Positions 54,901-64,000 of a stretch of 64,000 bases of DNA are shown here, one piece after another; the stretch's first letter is position 1; each line of letters begins with the position of its first letter. The notes under the pieces are model-generated. The model was not told where the DNA came from. It worked only from the letters and a program-made list of their open reading frames with translations, and ran no database searches. Origin of the DNA: Sporothrix humicola (Eukaryota > Ascomycota > Sordariomycetes > Ophiostomatales > Ophiostomataceae); assembly GCA_021396245.1 (NCBI GenBank), contig WNYE01000094.1:92923-156922 (forward strand), given 5' to 3'. The position numbers and the translations under genes were made by a program.

Positions 54901-55451
54901 GAGAACCAAAAGAACCAAACAGAGAACAAAGTAAGCCGTGGCTTGATAAAAGAAGATCCAACACGACAACAGTATATCAAAACAAATGAAAATAACAACG
55001 AGACTTTTGTTGTCTGCAATACCGGTGATAGGTTTTGCAGAATGTAGGCTCTGCGAACACAAAAACGCAACGGCGGTGGTAGCGGTAGTGAAGGGGATAG
55101 TAAAGAAGACAGTCTGGGAGCAACATCGAAAGAAAAAACAAAAAGAAAAGAAATCCAGCCAGGAGGCAAGCCCAAATCTTCGGGTGCGCCGGAGAAGCCA
55201 AATATGTCCAAATAAATAAAATATAACAATGTAACAAAGCACGCCCGCTCTGCTTTTGTCCAGGCACGGACTGTGCCAATCAACTCCAATAAAAGAAACA
55301 AAACAAAATAGTCATGGGAAGAAGTGGTATAATAGATGGCAAAGTGCCAACTTGAAGAAGGGACGATGGAGAGATCTTGTGAATATGGATCCACGGGTGT
55401 AATAATATTGTTGTGACAGAGTGCAACAACAATGAGCAAATTGTGATGCAA
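51959..55451. other. 3.5-kb region between DUF6594 gene leader and bZIP gene
   Basis: No supported gene. It contains a perfect 14-base palindrome CCTCCGTACGGAGG (52771-52784), a TACTCCGTA copy (52836), and a GC-rich hairpin with 8-base arms GGCAGGCC/GGCCTGCC and a 7-base loop (53370-53392). The 242-codon frame at 54723-55451 on the minus strand is T-rich bZIP 3' flank, not a convincing protein. Confidence 0.5.
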
Positions 55452-56708
55452 TCACCTCTCCCCTCTGCTTTCGCCTCGGGTTGTTGAGCTCTCACCGCTC
55501 ACGCTGCCGTTCCCGTCCGGGCCCCAAATCATGTTTCTGCCGCCGCTGTTGCCGATCATGCGAGCTGCATTCTGCAGATAGTTCTGAATGTTGTTGTCAC
55601 CGACGCAGTGTCCGTGCTTGATCAACTCCATGCGCAGGTTCAGGACCTCGTCGACAAGCACCTCTTTCTGCGCGAAGAGGTTGTTGCGCTCCTCGGTCAC
55701 GGCCCGTTCGTCCTCTTCCAGTTTCGAGATGGCTGCCTTGGATTTGGCACGACATTTGGTCGCCGCCATCCGATTCCGTTCGCGCTGGACAGCAGGCGGT
55801 GCATTCGCATCGCCACGTGGTCTGCCCAGTGGTGCTGTAGAAGTATCTCTGCTGGCGCTTCCGCGTCCGAATCGCCGGCCGTAAATGTCACTCTCGCCGT
55901 CATCATCCTCTTCGAAACCGCTACTACCCATGCTGGCAGTGCCAATCGATGCGAGGTGGGGTGTGTGTAAGCTCGGCGTATTTGGTGTGTTTGGTGTGTG
56001 TGGTGCGGAAAATGCGGGCGACGAGATTGTTGTCGAGGATGGTGTATATTTTTGCCGGCTGCTCCCTTTGTGGCCCCTTGAAGTCGAAGAGCTCTTTTTC
56101 GTCTTCGTATCGCGGGATCGGCTTGACTTGCTGCTTTTGCCTTTGTCCGACTTGATGTCGTGTCCGGAACCACCATCTGCAGGTACTCCTTGACCCTCCA
56201 TGTAGCCATAGGTATACTCCTGATTGGATCTCCCCCTTTCATAGTCCTCGTCACTGACGTAGGTAGAGTGGGTAATCTGTTCGTGGGTGTGGTACGTGTA
56301 TGCGCTGTTCAGAGACGTGGCAGACCTCTGGTCTGACAACACAACCGATGCAAAGGAGTTATCCGCGGGCGCGGGTTGCATGTGGGAATGACTGCCATGT
56401 GAGTGTGCCGTCATCTTTGAAGAGCTGGCGCTCCCATCCATTGAGGCTGCATAATAAGGGGCTCCGGTTTCTGTGCTATCATCGTGGTTCAAAAGGGCTG
56501 AAATTGTCGTCCGTGTAGGCACTGGGGCCGAGCTCTGCTGGCTGTAAAACTCCTGCTGCCACCCGTCTGCATGAGAGATCGGGTAAGGCATGGTTGCATA
56601 GTCGCCTTCGTGGTGGTGAGGCTCACCACCGTGTCGTTTCCTGCCATGGGAATGGCTTCCTGATGCCTTGAGTCCGCGCATCTGGGGGTTGCGGCTCTCG
56701 TGCTTCAT
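55452..56708 (-). CDS. bZIP transcription factor (ATF/CREB-like)
   Basis: 418 aa from the first in-frame ATG at 56708 (MKHESRNPQMRG). The frame is open another 48 codons upstream without an ATG. The first 300 residues are His/Ser/Thr-rich and disordered, with an acidic FEEDDDGESDIYG. The basic region QRERNRMAATKCRAKSK (about residues 307-323) has the NxxAAxxCR core of ATF/CREB-type factors. It runs into a leucine zipper starting KLEEDERAVTEERNNLFAQK. The zipper's Ile, Val, Leu and Leu positions continue to LRMELIKHGHC, and a conserved DNNIQNYL follows. HGHC-type tails are known in stress-related fungal ATFs (AtfA/Atf21 group). It should bind CRE-like DNA as a dimer in the nucleus. The start is uncertain: AG acceptors at 56841 and 56776 could belong to an upstream exon. 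Confidence 0.88.
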   Translation of the reverse strand: MKHESRNPQMRGLKASGSHSHGRKRHGGEPHHHEGDYATMPYPISHADGWQQEFYSQQSSAPVPTRTTISALLNHDDSTETGAPYYAASMDGSASSSKMTAHSHGSHSHMQPAPADNSFASVVLSDQRSATSLNSAYTYHTHEQITHSTYVSDEDYERGRSNQEYTYGYMEGQGVPADGGSGHDIKSDKGKSSKSSRSRDTKTKKSSSTSRGHKGSSRQKYTPSSTTISSPAFSAPHTPNTPNTPSLHTPHLASIGTASMGSSGFEEDDDGESDIYGRRFGRGSASRDTSTAPLGRPRGDANAPPAVQRERNRMAATKCRAKSKAAISKLEEDERAVTEERNNLFAQKEVLVDEVLNLRMELIKHGHCVGDNNIQNYLQNAARMIGNSGGRNMIWGPDGNGSVSGESSTTRGESRGER

Positions 56709-56773
56709 GTCGAGATGAGGGATAGTGTGGTTGTCGACGTACTCTGTGCGTACCGGGATGGTGATGTGTCCAT
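56705..56773 (-). promoter_or_regulatory. uORF overlapping the bZIP start codon
   Basis: On the minus strand ATG 56773 opens a 22-codon frame (MDTSPSRYAQSTSTTTLSLI, then two more residues). Its TGA stop (56707-56705) overlaps the main ATG as ATGA. If the mRNA includes it, this gives translational coupling or delayed reinitiation of the bZIP factor. Its reality depends on where transcription and splicing start. Confidence 0.4.
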
Positions 56774-59700
56774 GTCCTAGGAAAACAGGTTTGAAGCTGG
56801 CAATAGGCTCAATACCAGTGTACCATTCAGTAGCAAGTTCCTGTAAGCCCACTGCCCTTATGTCGTTCTATCTGGAGTCCGGAAAATAGAACTATATCGC
56901 ACTTCTGAGCCAGAATCAAGCGAGGACGGGGGTGGGAAAAGAACGGGGGCCTGGAGACATATATATTGGTCGATTGTATAAGACCCAAAGGTGATCAGAG
57001 GCACGGCGGAGCGGACAGAAACAATAACGAGTCAAGGTGAACAGAAGGGACGCGAACGAGACAATAAGGTATGAGAGCAAACTGGAATGGGGCAACCGTT
57101 GGAGACACCCGAAACGTTTGATGGAAAGGTCAGGGCTTTCTCGAAAGTGCCTAGGAAGTGGAAACACAGACAAGGATCCGAGAAACATGCAACAACAAGG
57201 GGCATAAAAAGAAGTTGAGGGTGTAAAAATGCATATAAGTGAGAATCTGTGGATAGGAAATAATGAAACAAAAAGAGGGATGAAGTGAGGAAAACGGGGA
57301 AGAAAAGGGAGAGAGTAGAAACAACGACTGTGAGAAAATCGGAAAATCAGCGAGAATCGAGCTCGACCCTAAATGTGACCAAATGTGTTGAACAGTCGCG
57401 GGCTTCCGACAAAGAATCCGGGCTTGGGCTTAGGCAGGGCTGGGGCTGGATTGTTTGGTTAAGGCTGGTCTAGAGAGTGCAGATGTCTGTGCGGTCACGG
57501 TCGTCGGGTAGACTAATAAAAAAGAGAACGGCCGCGAAGACAGACAGGGAAAAAATCAAAGGGACTACCGCGAAAAAAGAAGTTCAGGGTCCTTGCCCGT
57601 TCCGAGCAGAGAAGACGAATGTCTTATTCATGTGAGTGCTGTTGTGTGATGGGCGGAGTGCGTCTGTGTGTCTGAGGACGAGGGCGAAAAAAAAAAAAAA
57701 GAAAGGAAAAAGAAAAGTGATGGTCGTCACAGTAGACAAGGATCAGCAGAAGAGCAAAGCAACAGAATGGAGAGAGAGGTCAAACCGATCGTGATTTGAT
57801 GGGGAATCCGAAAGGCGGACCTCACAATATGGGTCCTCTCTCCTATTTGTCTCTCGTATGTCGTTTGCTATTTGCTGGCGCTTGCCTGTAGTTCTACGCG
57901 TATCTTGACTCGGGAACCTAGTATTTGATTTTAGTATTTGATTTATTTTTCTGATCTTCCCCATCCGGGTTGTGTCATTTTTGCGTCGTTTTCCCACCTT
58001 GCTGTTCTCGTCCGGGCAAGTCTCTGCAGCATGGAGCATGGGGGTTGTTCATCACGCTTGTTTGGTTCTCACCTCTAGCTGATCCCCTCTTTTTTTCTCT
58101 ATGTGATTTTCGTGTTTGTGTCCGCTCTTTTGAATCGACAAGTTGGCTCAAGCGACAAGCGCGCGGGACAAGTGGCTAGACTTCGGCGAGGAAGGGGGTG
58201 GGCATTGATGCGCAGCCAGCAGTGGAGGCCCCTCACCCGGGCCTCAATGGGCCGGGACGGAGCTGACCAGGGTCAAAGGGGGCGTGTAGCACGAAGTATG
58301 GCCAGCGAGGACAAGAAAGACAAGGAGATGGAGAGAAAGGGGGCACATTGGTGGTGGGTGGAGCCCAAAAGGCACAACGAGGAGGGGCTGCTTGCTGTAT
58401 AAGGAGCCACGTCTAGAAATGAGTGTGTCTGGGAGTGGGATGATGCATATTCTATCGTATGGCTTGTGTGGATGAGAAAATGTTGACGGGAGGGAAGATC
58501 GCGACGTTGGGATGAGATGGATGCAGGGAGGTGGGGGTGCTTCCTTTTGTTTTGATGCAAAATGAAAGGAGAAGGAAAGAACGTCAGGGAATGGGAAGGA
58601 AGGATAAGGAGGGAAAGAGCAGCTACCAAAACACATCAATGAGACAGCTTTTCGTACACAGTAAACTTTCTTATTCCTTTTGACCAGGAAGGTGCCAGCC
58701 GGCGAATATGCATCCCCACGGAGTGTTCTTGCTCCATATGGGGTGCATTTCGTGCTCAACGACGTATGTCTCTGCCATTGGGAAGGCACGATTGGGTCTT
58801 GGGCAATCGTAGGAGGAAAGAAGGACCCGGTGTCGATCCCAATGTCACCATTGCGTTTTCTATCTCTGGAAGTATTTTTGTCGCCAGATATGGGAAACAA
58901 AAGGGACATGTCAAATTTTGGGACAGGCGAGACAGGGTACAGGGTCTGCGGCCGCCAATACGACACATCGCACAAGAATGTAGCGCTGAATGCTCCCAAT
59001 ACTACCCCATGTGCCCGAAGTGCAAAAATGGGGATTGTGGGCGGCTGGTGGCAGGCTCGTATCTGACGATACAGACCGCTATGGGAAAGAGCGAATTGCG
59101 ATGGACGGGCATTGAATATGGCAGGCGCGAAAGCCAGAAAAGCATGCAATTCGTGCAAGAGCGATACAGTTGCATCTGTATGGGGCAAGAGCAACCAATT
59201 GCTCCCAGTTTGTTGAGGCAGGCGCGAGCCCAAAACATAAACAGCCCCCTAAAATTGGCCGAAAACGCAAAATGCAGATGCAGATGCAAAATGCAACACA
59301 AAACAACTTCAAAAGCTGAAAACCAATCTAGCTAAGACAGCAAAGATTCTCGACCGCTCTCTCGCTCGCTGTCCCTTGTTGTATCGAGCGGCACTGGATT
59401 AAGCACGATCCTGCAGACCAATCCAAGCGCAGAAGGTATGTATGCACACAAAGCAAGACACAAGCCAGTCCAAAGAAGGGTACGAATGCACAAACTGAGC
59501 ATCTGTTTTATGCACATCTTCACTTAAGAGACATTCACTAACAGTGGGAAGACGAACAGCGGTGCGCTACGGAGCACACCGGGGCGATCAAAGCCCCCGA
59601 CGAGCAGCCAACGAGAGACGAGCGCGAACTTGAGCCTTGGCCAGCCCTCGAATCTTCAATCACACTTGTTCTCGGCCGGCGTCTTCATTTGTGTTGACTT

Positions 59701-59780
59701 TTTCTCGACCGTGCCTCCCCCTCTCGCCCCTCACACCCCCTCCTTGTCGTCTCTCGGCCGGCGTAATACGGCGGATGCTT

Positions 59781-59782
<2 letters not shown>

Positions 59783-59811
<29 letters not shown>
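59783..59811. repeat. Poly-T tract of 29 bases
   Basis: Uninterrupted run of 29 T residues between TTTC and ACAGGG. No target duplication or element boundary is evident, so it may be simple slippage. Confidence 0.95.
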
Positions 59812-59814
<3 letters not shown>

Positions 59815-62800
59815 GGGACAGGCCCTCATTGCGGTCGGGAGTGACACCCATTGACAGAGCGGGCAGATGTCGGCTACTGCGGCTGCAACGGCTACTGCAT
59901 ACCCTAAAAGAAAAGTGCAACGGCGCCTTGAGGGAGGGCATTATCTAGTTGAAGAAGGGAGAGACGAGACAATCTGCGACAAGAGGGAGAGTCAGGAGAG
60001 GGGAAAAAGAAATATGTAAGTTGAGGCATGCAACCAAAGTGCCAAAATACATACAACGACCTAACAGAAATGAACAAACTAGCAGGACAAATGCTTACAA
60101 GAAGGAGGATATTCTCCGCCAAGCACGACTTTGACGCACCCCGTAATAATGACGGCGGCCAGCGAGCGGTGAAAATGATTCAAGATGATATTCACCAACC
60201 CTTGTCCTTCTGTACCCTCCCGGGAATAACGAGCCCAGGATGTGGCTTGGCCAAGCAGAGCACGTCGTATCTGGCTGGTTTTTGGGTTCTGTCCTTTGTC
60301 GGTCTGGCCCATCATGGGTCTGGGCCCCTCCTGTCAGTGTTGAAAACAAGGATGCTGGCCACCGAACACCCACCGAGATGTCCAGATGCAAAATGGTTCA
60401 CAATAGCGACAAACTGCAAGTGATCCTAGATGAACGGCCCAGCAAGGCCCTGGGCAGGCCAAGGCTTGCAAGGGTTGACAGCTAACAGGCCGTTCCAGAA
60501 GAAATGATCGCCATCGCAAGCCGTTAAATGCCTCTCGCAAGCTCCAACCATTGCTCCCCCTGCTAGCACCGCCAATCTTTTACTGCTTCTAACTATGCAC
60601 GTCGTCGGTCTCTTTTCCTGACTTTTTTTTTTCTTGCATACCTTTTTCTCTGGCCCAAGAACGCAAGTGGCGCCTCTCGCGGAACCCACTGCACATCTTT
60701 TTGCATCCTCGTACGAGTTTGATGTCATTTGCAAATCGGTTTAGACGCCGTCCTAGAAGCAGAAAAGGCTGCAGTTTAGAGCCCAAAACCTGACAAATCG
60801 AAGCCACGAGCTGGACAATTGTAGGTCTGGGGAGCATACACCAGACAACAAGCCTGGCATCCAAACAATACCACGTTTACTCGAAAGGGTAATAATTGGC
60901 GCCTGCACCACCACACACCACTGCATCTTTCTGCATCTTTGACACTTCTAGCCTAAGTCCAACGTGCGGACGAGCAGGCCTGAAGTATCAAAAGTAGACA
61001 GCATAACTCGAACATATCTGACAGGAGCAAAGACGACAACCAAGTGCATATGCCCTGTACGACCTACATACAGAGCACATACAACATGGCGACCGGCTAT
61101 GGTCTGCGCAGGTCTGCAACATTGGTCAAAGAGGAAGTCAAAGCCGCTGCCTGATTGTGTGCAGGCATCTATCTATGCAAGCCATCTGCCCTTTCCCGTT
61201 TGCCATCGAGATACCTAGATATTCAGTACACGGCGGACAGTACTGTCTCTTGACGATTGTCTTTGCACATCTGTCTCATCCCTTCCCCTGGAAAAGTGTC
61301 TTTGCCCCCTTGCCGGCTGTCTGATATGCAATGTCTCTATTTGTTTCCGAGACCTGAACCACCCCTATGTCAGTGCTACCTTGTTTCTTTATTTTTCCAA
61401 CGGAACCCTCATATTATGACATGGGTCTTGCGTCGAGCTTGCGTCTTGCGTCTTGCGCTTGCCTCTGTCTCTTGTCGATCTCTTGCTGGCCCACAGTGAG
61501 GCTGGCATGTGGGGGATGCTTTTTGACTTGGGTAGTCGCCGAAAGGGGCCACCAACCTTACTCTACCCTGACGGCCACTGACTCCGACAATTTCTTCGCC
61601 GGGGCTCCGCACTACCAACAAGAAAGAGGTCGGCGACCAGGGTTGCCTGCCCTTGTCAGAACAGCCGTACTCGGACTACATCCGACCAAGCAGGTACATC
61701 CTTCGCCCGGCGGAGTGCGCCGAGTACTCACTACTATGCAAGTGCGGTACATCAGTGTTCGGACGAATACGCTATCCGGACAAGACTTCCTGTGCCCGCG
61801 GATGATTGCCCGTGATTGTCTGTGAAGAAATCCTTCAACCCATGCGCCGCCTACTATCTGCAGCAGAAACCCCTGCCGCATAGCCGTCTGCTTTTGAGAA
61901 AACCCGGCAGGTTTCCCATCCTAGCCTCACCCCTTTATTTTTCGGCATTCGCTTCGGTCTTACCTACTGTGTATGTGTTTGGACCAGCAACTTTGACATA
62001 TTCACCGACAATCAATATTAATGGCATCGTGCTGGTTTCAACGGTTGATGCCACCCCTATGACTACCGCTACGGAGCAATATTCAAGTTTGTTTCTTCCA
62101 ATCCTGGCTGTCTTGTCTTACGGCCCCCAATTGAAGGCTTCGCACCTGGACCACCCTGCCGGATATGTATCCGGAGGTGACAATTGGCCAGCGTCAAAAA
62201 TGGGTCCTCGACGGAGAGCGCTCATTGGATCCCAGGCCAGCTCCTGACAGGGGGCATATTTTGGGTGCCCGTTCTTAGTTGGTGGTCTTACCAGACAAGT
62301 GCTATGGGGCGTGCCGCGGCGGGAGCCTTCCCAACCCCCTGGCTGCTTCCCCCATCCATCGGCATTACGGGCAGTCTAACAAAATTCGTGGGAAATGGGT
62401 GTGCTTTTTTTTACCATTGTGTCCCCTTTTTATTACTTTCATGACAACATTCTGATGGCATACAGCTAGTTATGTTCTTCTACGTCCCTTTTGTCCCTTT
62501 TGTCCTCTCCGACAACCTTTCACAGCCCTTCAAGGCGAAATGTTCCATTCTCTACAGTTTATGCTCCAGTTCGAACTACAACCCCGGACGAGAAGCAAAA
62601 CTCAACCGCCGATTCCGTTTTCAAAGTGGACACATTCTTGTAAGTTCTTCCTCCACATCGCCTCCGCTAACCCGTGTATCGTGAGGGGCATATAAGTGCC
62701 TTGGATTGGCACCTGAGATGCTCTGGGCACCGCTAATTTTCCACTAAGAGCAAGTGCATCTGCCAGGTTTGCAGGTTTGAACATGTCACTTTTTCTGTTT

Positions 62801-63846
62801 ACAAACAGGTTGGCGGTCTGGAAATGGTGCATCGGGGAGGTTGAGGAGGTGTGCTACACAAACACAACGCTCCAAGGATTCTAACACACAAGCGGCAAGG
62901 TGTTGGACGCAGGCAAGCAGAAAGAGTATCAGTCCGTTCAACGTCTCGAGGTGCATGCCACTTGGTCTTTGCCGGGTGAAAAATTGAAGATGGCGAATGC
63001 GAAGGCCCTGCAGGAGAGACAAAACAGAAAAGCGAAAAAAAAAAGACAAAGAGGAAAAACAGTCGCCGAACGGCAAAAGACTGGATGATGACAGGGGATG
63101 GACGCAAAAGCAGATGCAAAAGCCAAAATTTCGACAAAAAAGTTGAACCACGAAAGCCACAAGATGCCCCAAAATGCACGAAAAAAGAAAAGTCTGAAAA
63201 AAACGAGCACTGGTCTAAACCGAAAACAAGCACGGCATGCACAGTGGTGCATTTTCAACATGCATCTGCATATGCAGCTAAATAAATGGCAGCGCTAGAG
63301 ACAATGTCGGTCCAGGATCGCCGATGCACAACAGTGGACTCACTGTGGTGATTCTCCTGTCTCTGTCGTCTCTGTTGTTTGTCTCTCCTGTCTCTCTCTT
63401 TCTTTGGCAGTTGCAATTCTGCACCTCGGGGCTCTTCTCCCTTTCTCTTTTTCCACTTCTCCCTTGTGCCTTTTCCCGAAGAAAGAGATATCCCTGCACA
63501 GCTTGTTTATCTCTTTTTGTGGATGCACATTTTTGTGGTGACCCGTTCCTCTTTCCATTACATTCTCTCACCTTTTTTTTTCTTTCTGCTTTGTTTTTCT
63601 CTTCAATGAGCCTTTCATTTATGAGCCATTGTGCGCTTTTCCAAGCGGCATGCACAAGGAATGCCGCATCAGCATTTACAAATATGCAAGCCCGCTCTTT
63701 ATTTCACGGAGAGATCCGCACTAAGATGTCTGTGCGCTGTCGTTCTCCTTATTTGCCTTTGTTCTTTTCTGTTGGAAAAAGAAATACTGCCTATCAAGTG
63801 ACGGCCAACGATACAGATAATCCAGCAAGTGCATCCTACATCGTAC

Positions 63847-63852
<6 letters not shown>

Positions 63853-63891
<39 letters not shown>

Positions 63892-63928
63892 ATAAAAAAA
63901 AAAAAAACAACCAAAAAAAAATTAAAAA

Positions 63929-64000
<72 letters not shown>
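63853..64000. repeat. Terminal poly-A stretch, about 148 bases
   Basis: A36, then GTTAT, A14, short C/T interruptions, and a final A70 up to the window end. It may be a contig-edge or sequencing artefact, or the tail of a retroelement reaching beyond the window. No coding remains lie just before it. Confidence 0.9.

Larger units (their letters stand above)
56774..64000. other. 7.2-kb region without a supported gene
   Basis: Upstream region of the bZIP gene and sequence beyond it. Long purine-biased stretches (57000-57750, 58250-58640) lie on the + strand. The largest minus-strand frame (58244-59233) begins with TTG and looks like chance. CTGCAT/GCAGATGC motifs recur at 59270, 60920, 63110 and 63255. 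A 29-T run and the terminal poly-A are listed separately. No telomere repeat (TTAGGG) was seen. Confidence 0.5.

Noticed and set aside
54723..55451. 242-codon Phe/Leu/Ser-rich minus-strand frame that looks membrane-like
   Set aside because: It lies directly in the T-rich 3' flank of the bZIP gene. Hydrophobicity comes from T-rich codons and no membrane family is recognisable.
58244..59233. 329-codon minus-strand frame
   Set aside because: It begins with TTG, has no recognisable motif and a composition that follows local base bias. Probably chance.
1..64000. tRNA, rRNA and CRISPR
   Set aside because: I looked for B-box-like GTTCRA..C sequences with a matching A box, rRNA segments and regular spaced repeats and found none that hold up. 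CRISPR arrays are not expected in a fungus.

Overview
The window is nuclear DNA of a filamentous ascomycete (Pezizomycotina, most likely Sordariomycetes). The support is the gene set: CFEM proteins, LaeA-like methyltransferases, a DUF6594 protein, a Pca1/CrpA-type copper ATPase and fungal AMSH/Sst2. Introns are short (53-89 nt) with GT donors and, in most cases, CTAAC/CTAAT-type branch sites close to AG, and highly expressed genes prefer C-ending codons. No tRNA, rRNA, CRISPR array or intact transposase was found. Genus cannot be read from the sequence alone.

Region 1 (1-24.7 kb) is gene-rich. It holds a 5'-truncated Sst2/AMSH deubiquitinase, a Gln/Pro-rich protein with a terminal Cys cluster, a 94-aa secreted CFEM protein, mitochondrial GatB, a LaeA-like methyltransferase, an aldehyde dehydrogenase, a Cys-rich secreted protein, a second LaeA-like methyltransferase, a CFEM protein with a probable GPI anchor, an unrecognised two-exon gene, and a 12-TM hexose transporter. 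The intergenic stretch 21.5-23.0 kb carries a MITE-like inverted-repeat element and a diverged direct repeat. Several exon structures were rebuilt by hand, joining pieces that share a reading frame across an intron.

Region 2 (24.7-38.6 kb) is a 13.9-kb stretch with no convincing gene, which is unusual in a compact fungal genome. Its first kilobase is the purine/pyrimidine-biased promoter of the hexose transporter. The rest has moderate base composition with scattered short repeats, including a recurring TACTCCGTA/TACGGAGTA motif.

Region 3 (38.6-44.6 kb) has a 1100-aa copper-type P1B ATPase with a metal-binding Cys-rich N-terminus, a leader uORF and tandem repeats at both ends. It is followed by a cluster of gene relics: a beta-lactamase-like serine hydrolase with a premature stop, an SDR with frameshifts, and an oppositely oriented fragment of a C45 (isopenicillin-N-acyltransferase-like) protein. 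An AT-rich block follows. This looks like the decayed remains of a secondary-metabolism locus.

Region 4 (44.6-64 kb) holds a JmjC protein, a DUF6594 membrane protein with a 5'-UTR intron, and a bZIP factor whose start codon overlaps the stop of a uORF. The last 7 kb has no supported gene and ends in about 150 nt of nearly pure poly-A, which may be a contig edge. The genes do not form one pathway. Recurring themes are regulation (two LaeA-like methyltransferases, JmjC, bZIP), cell surface and metal handling (CFEM proteins, copper ATPase) and nutrient uptake.
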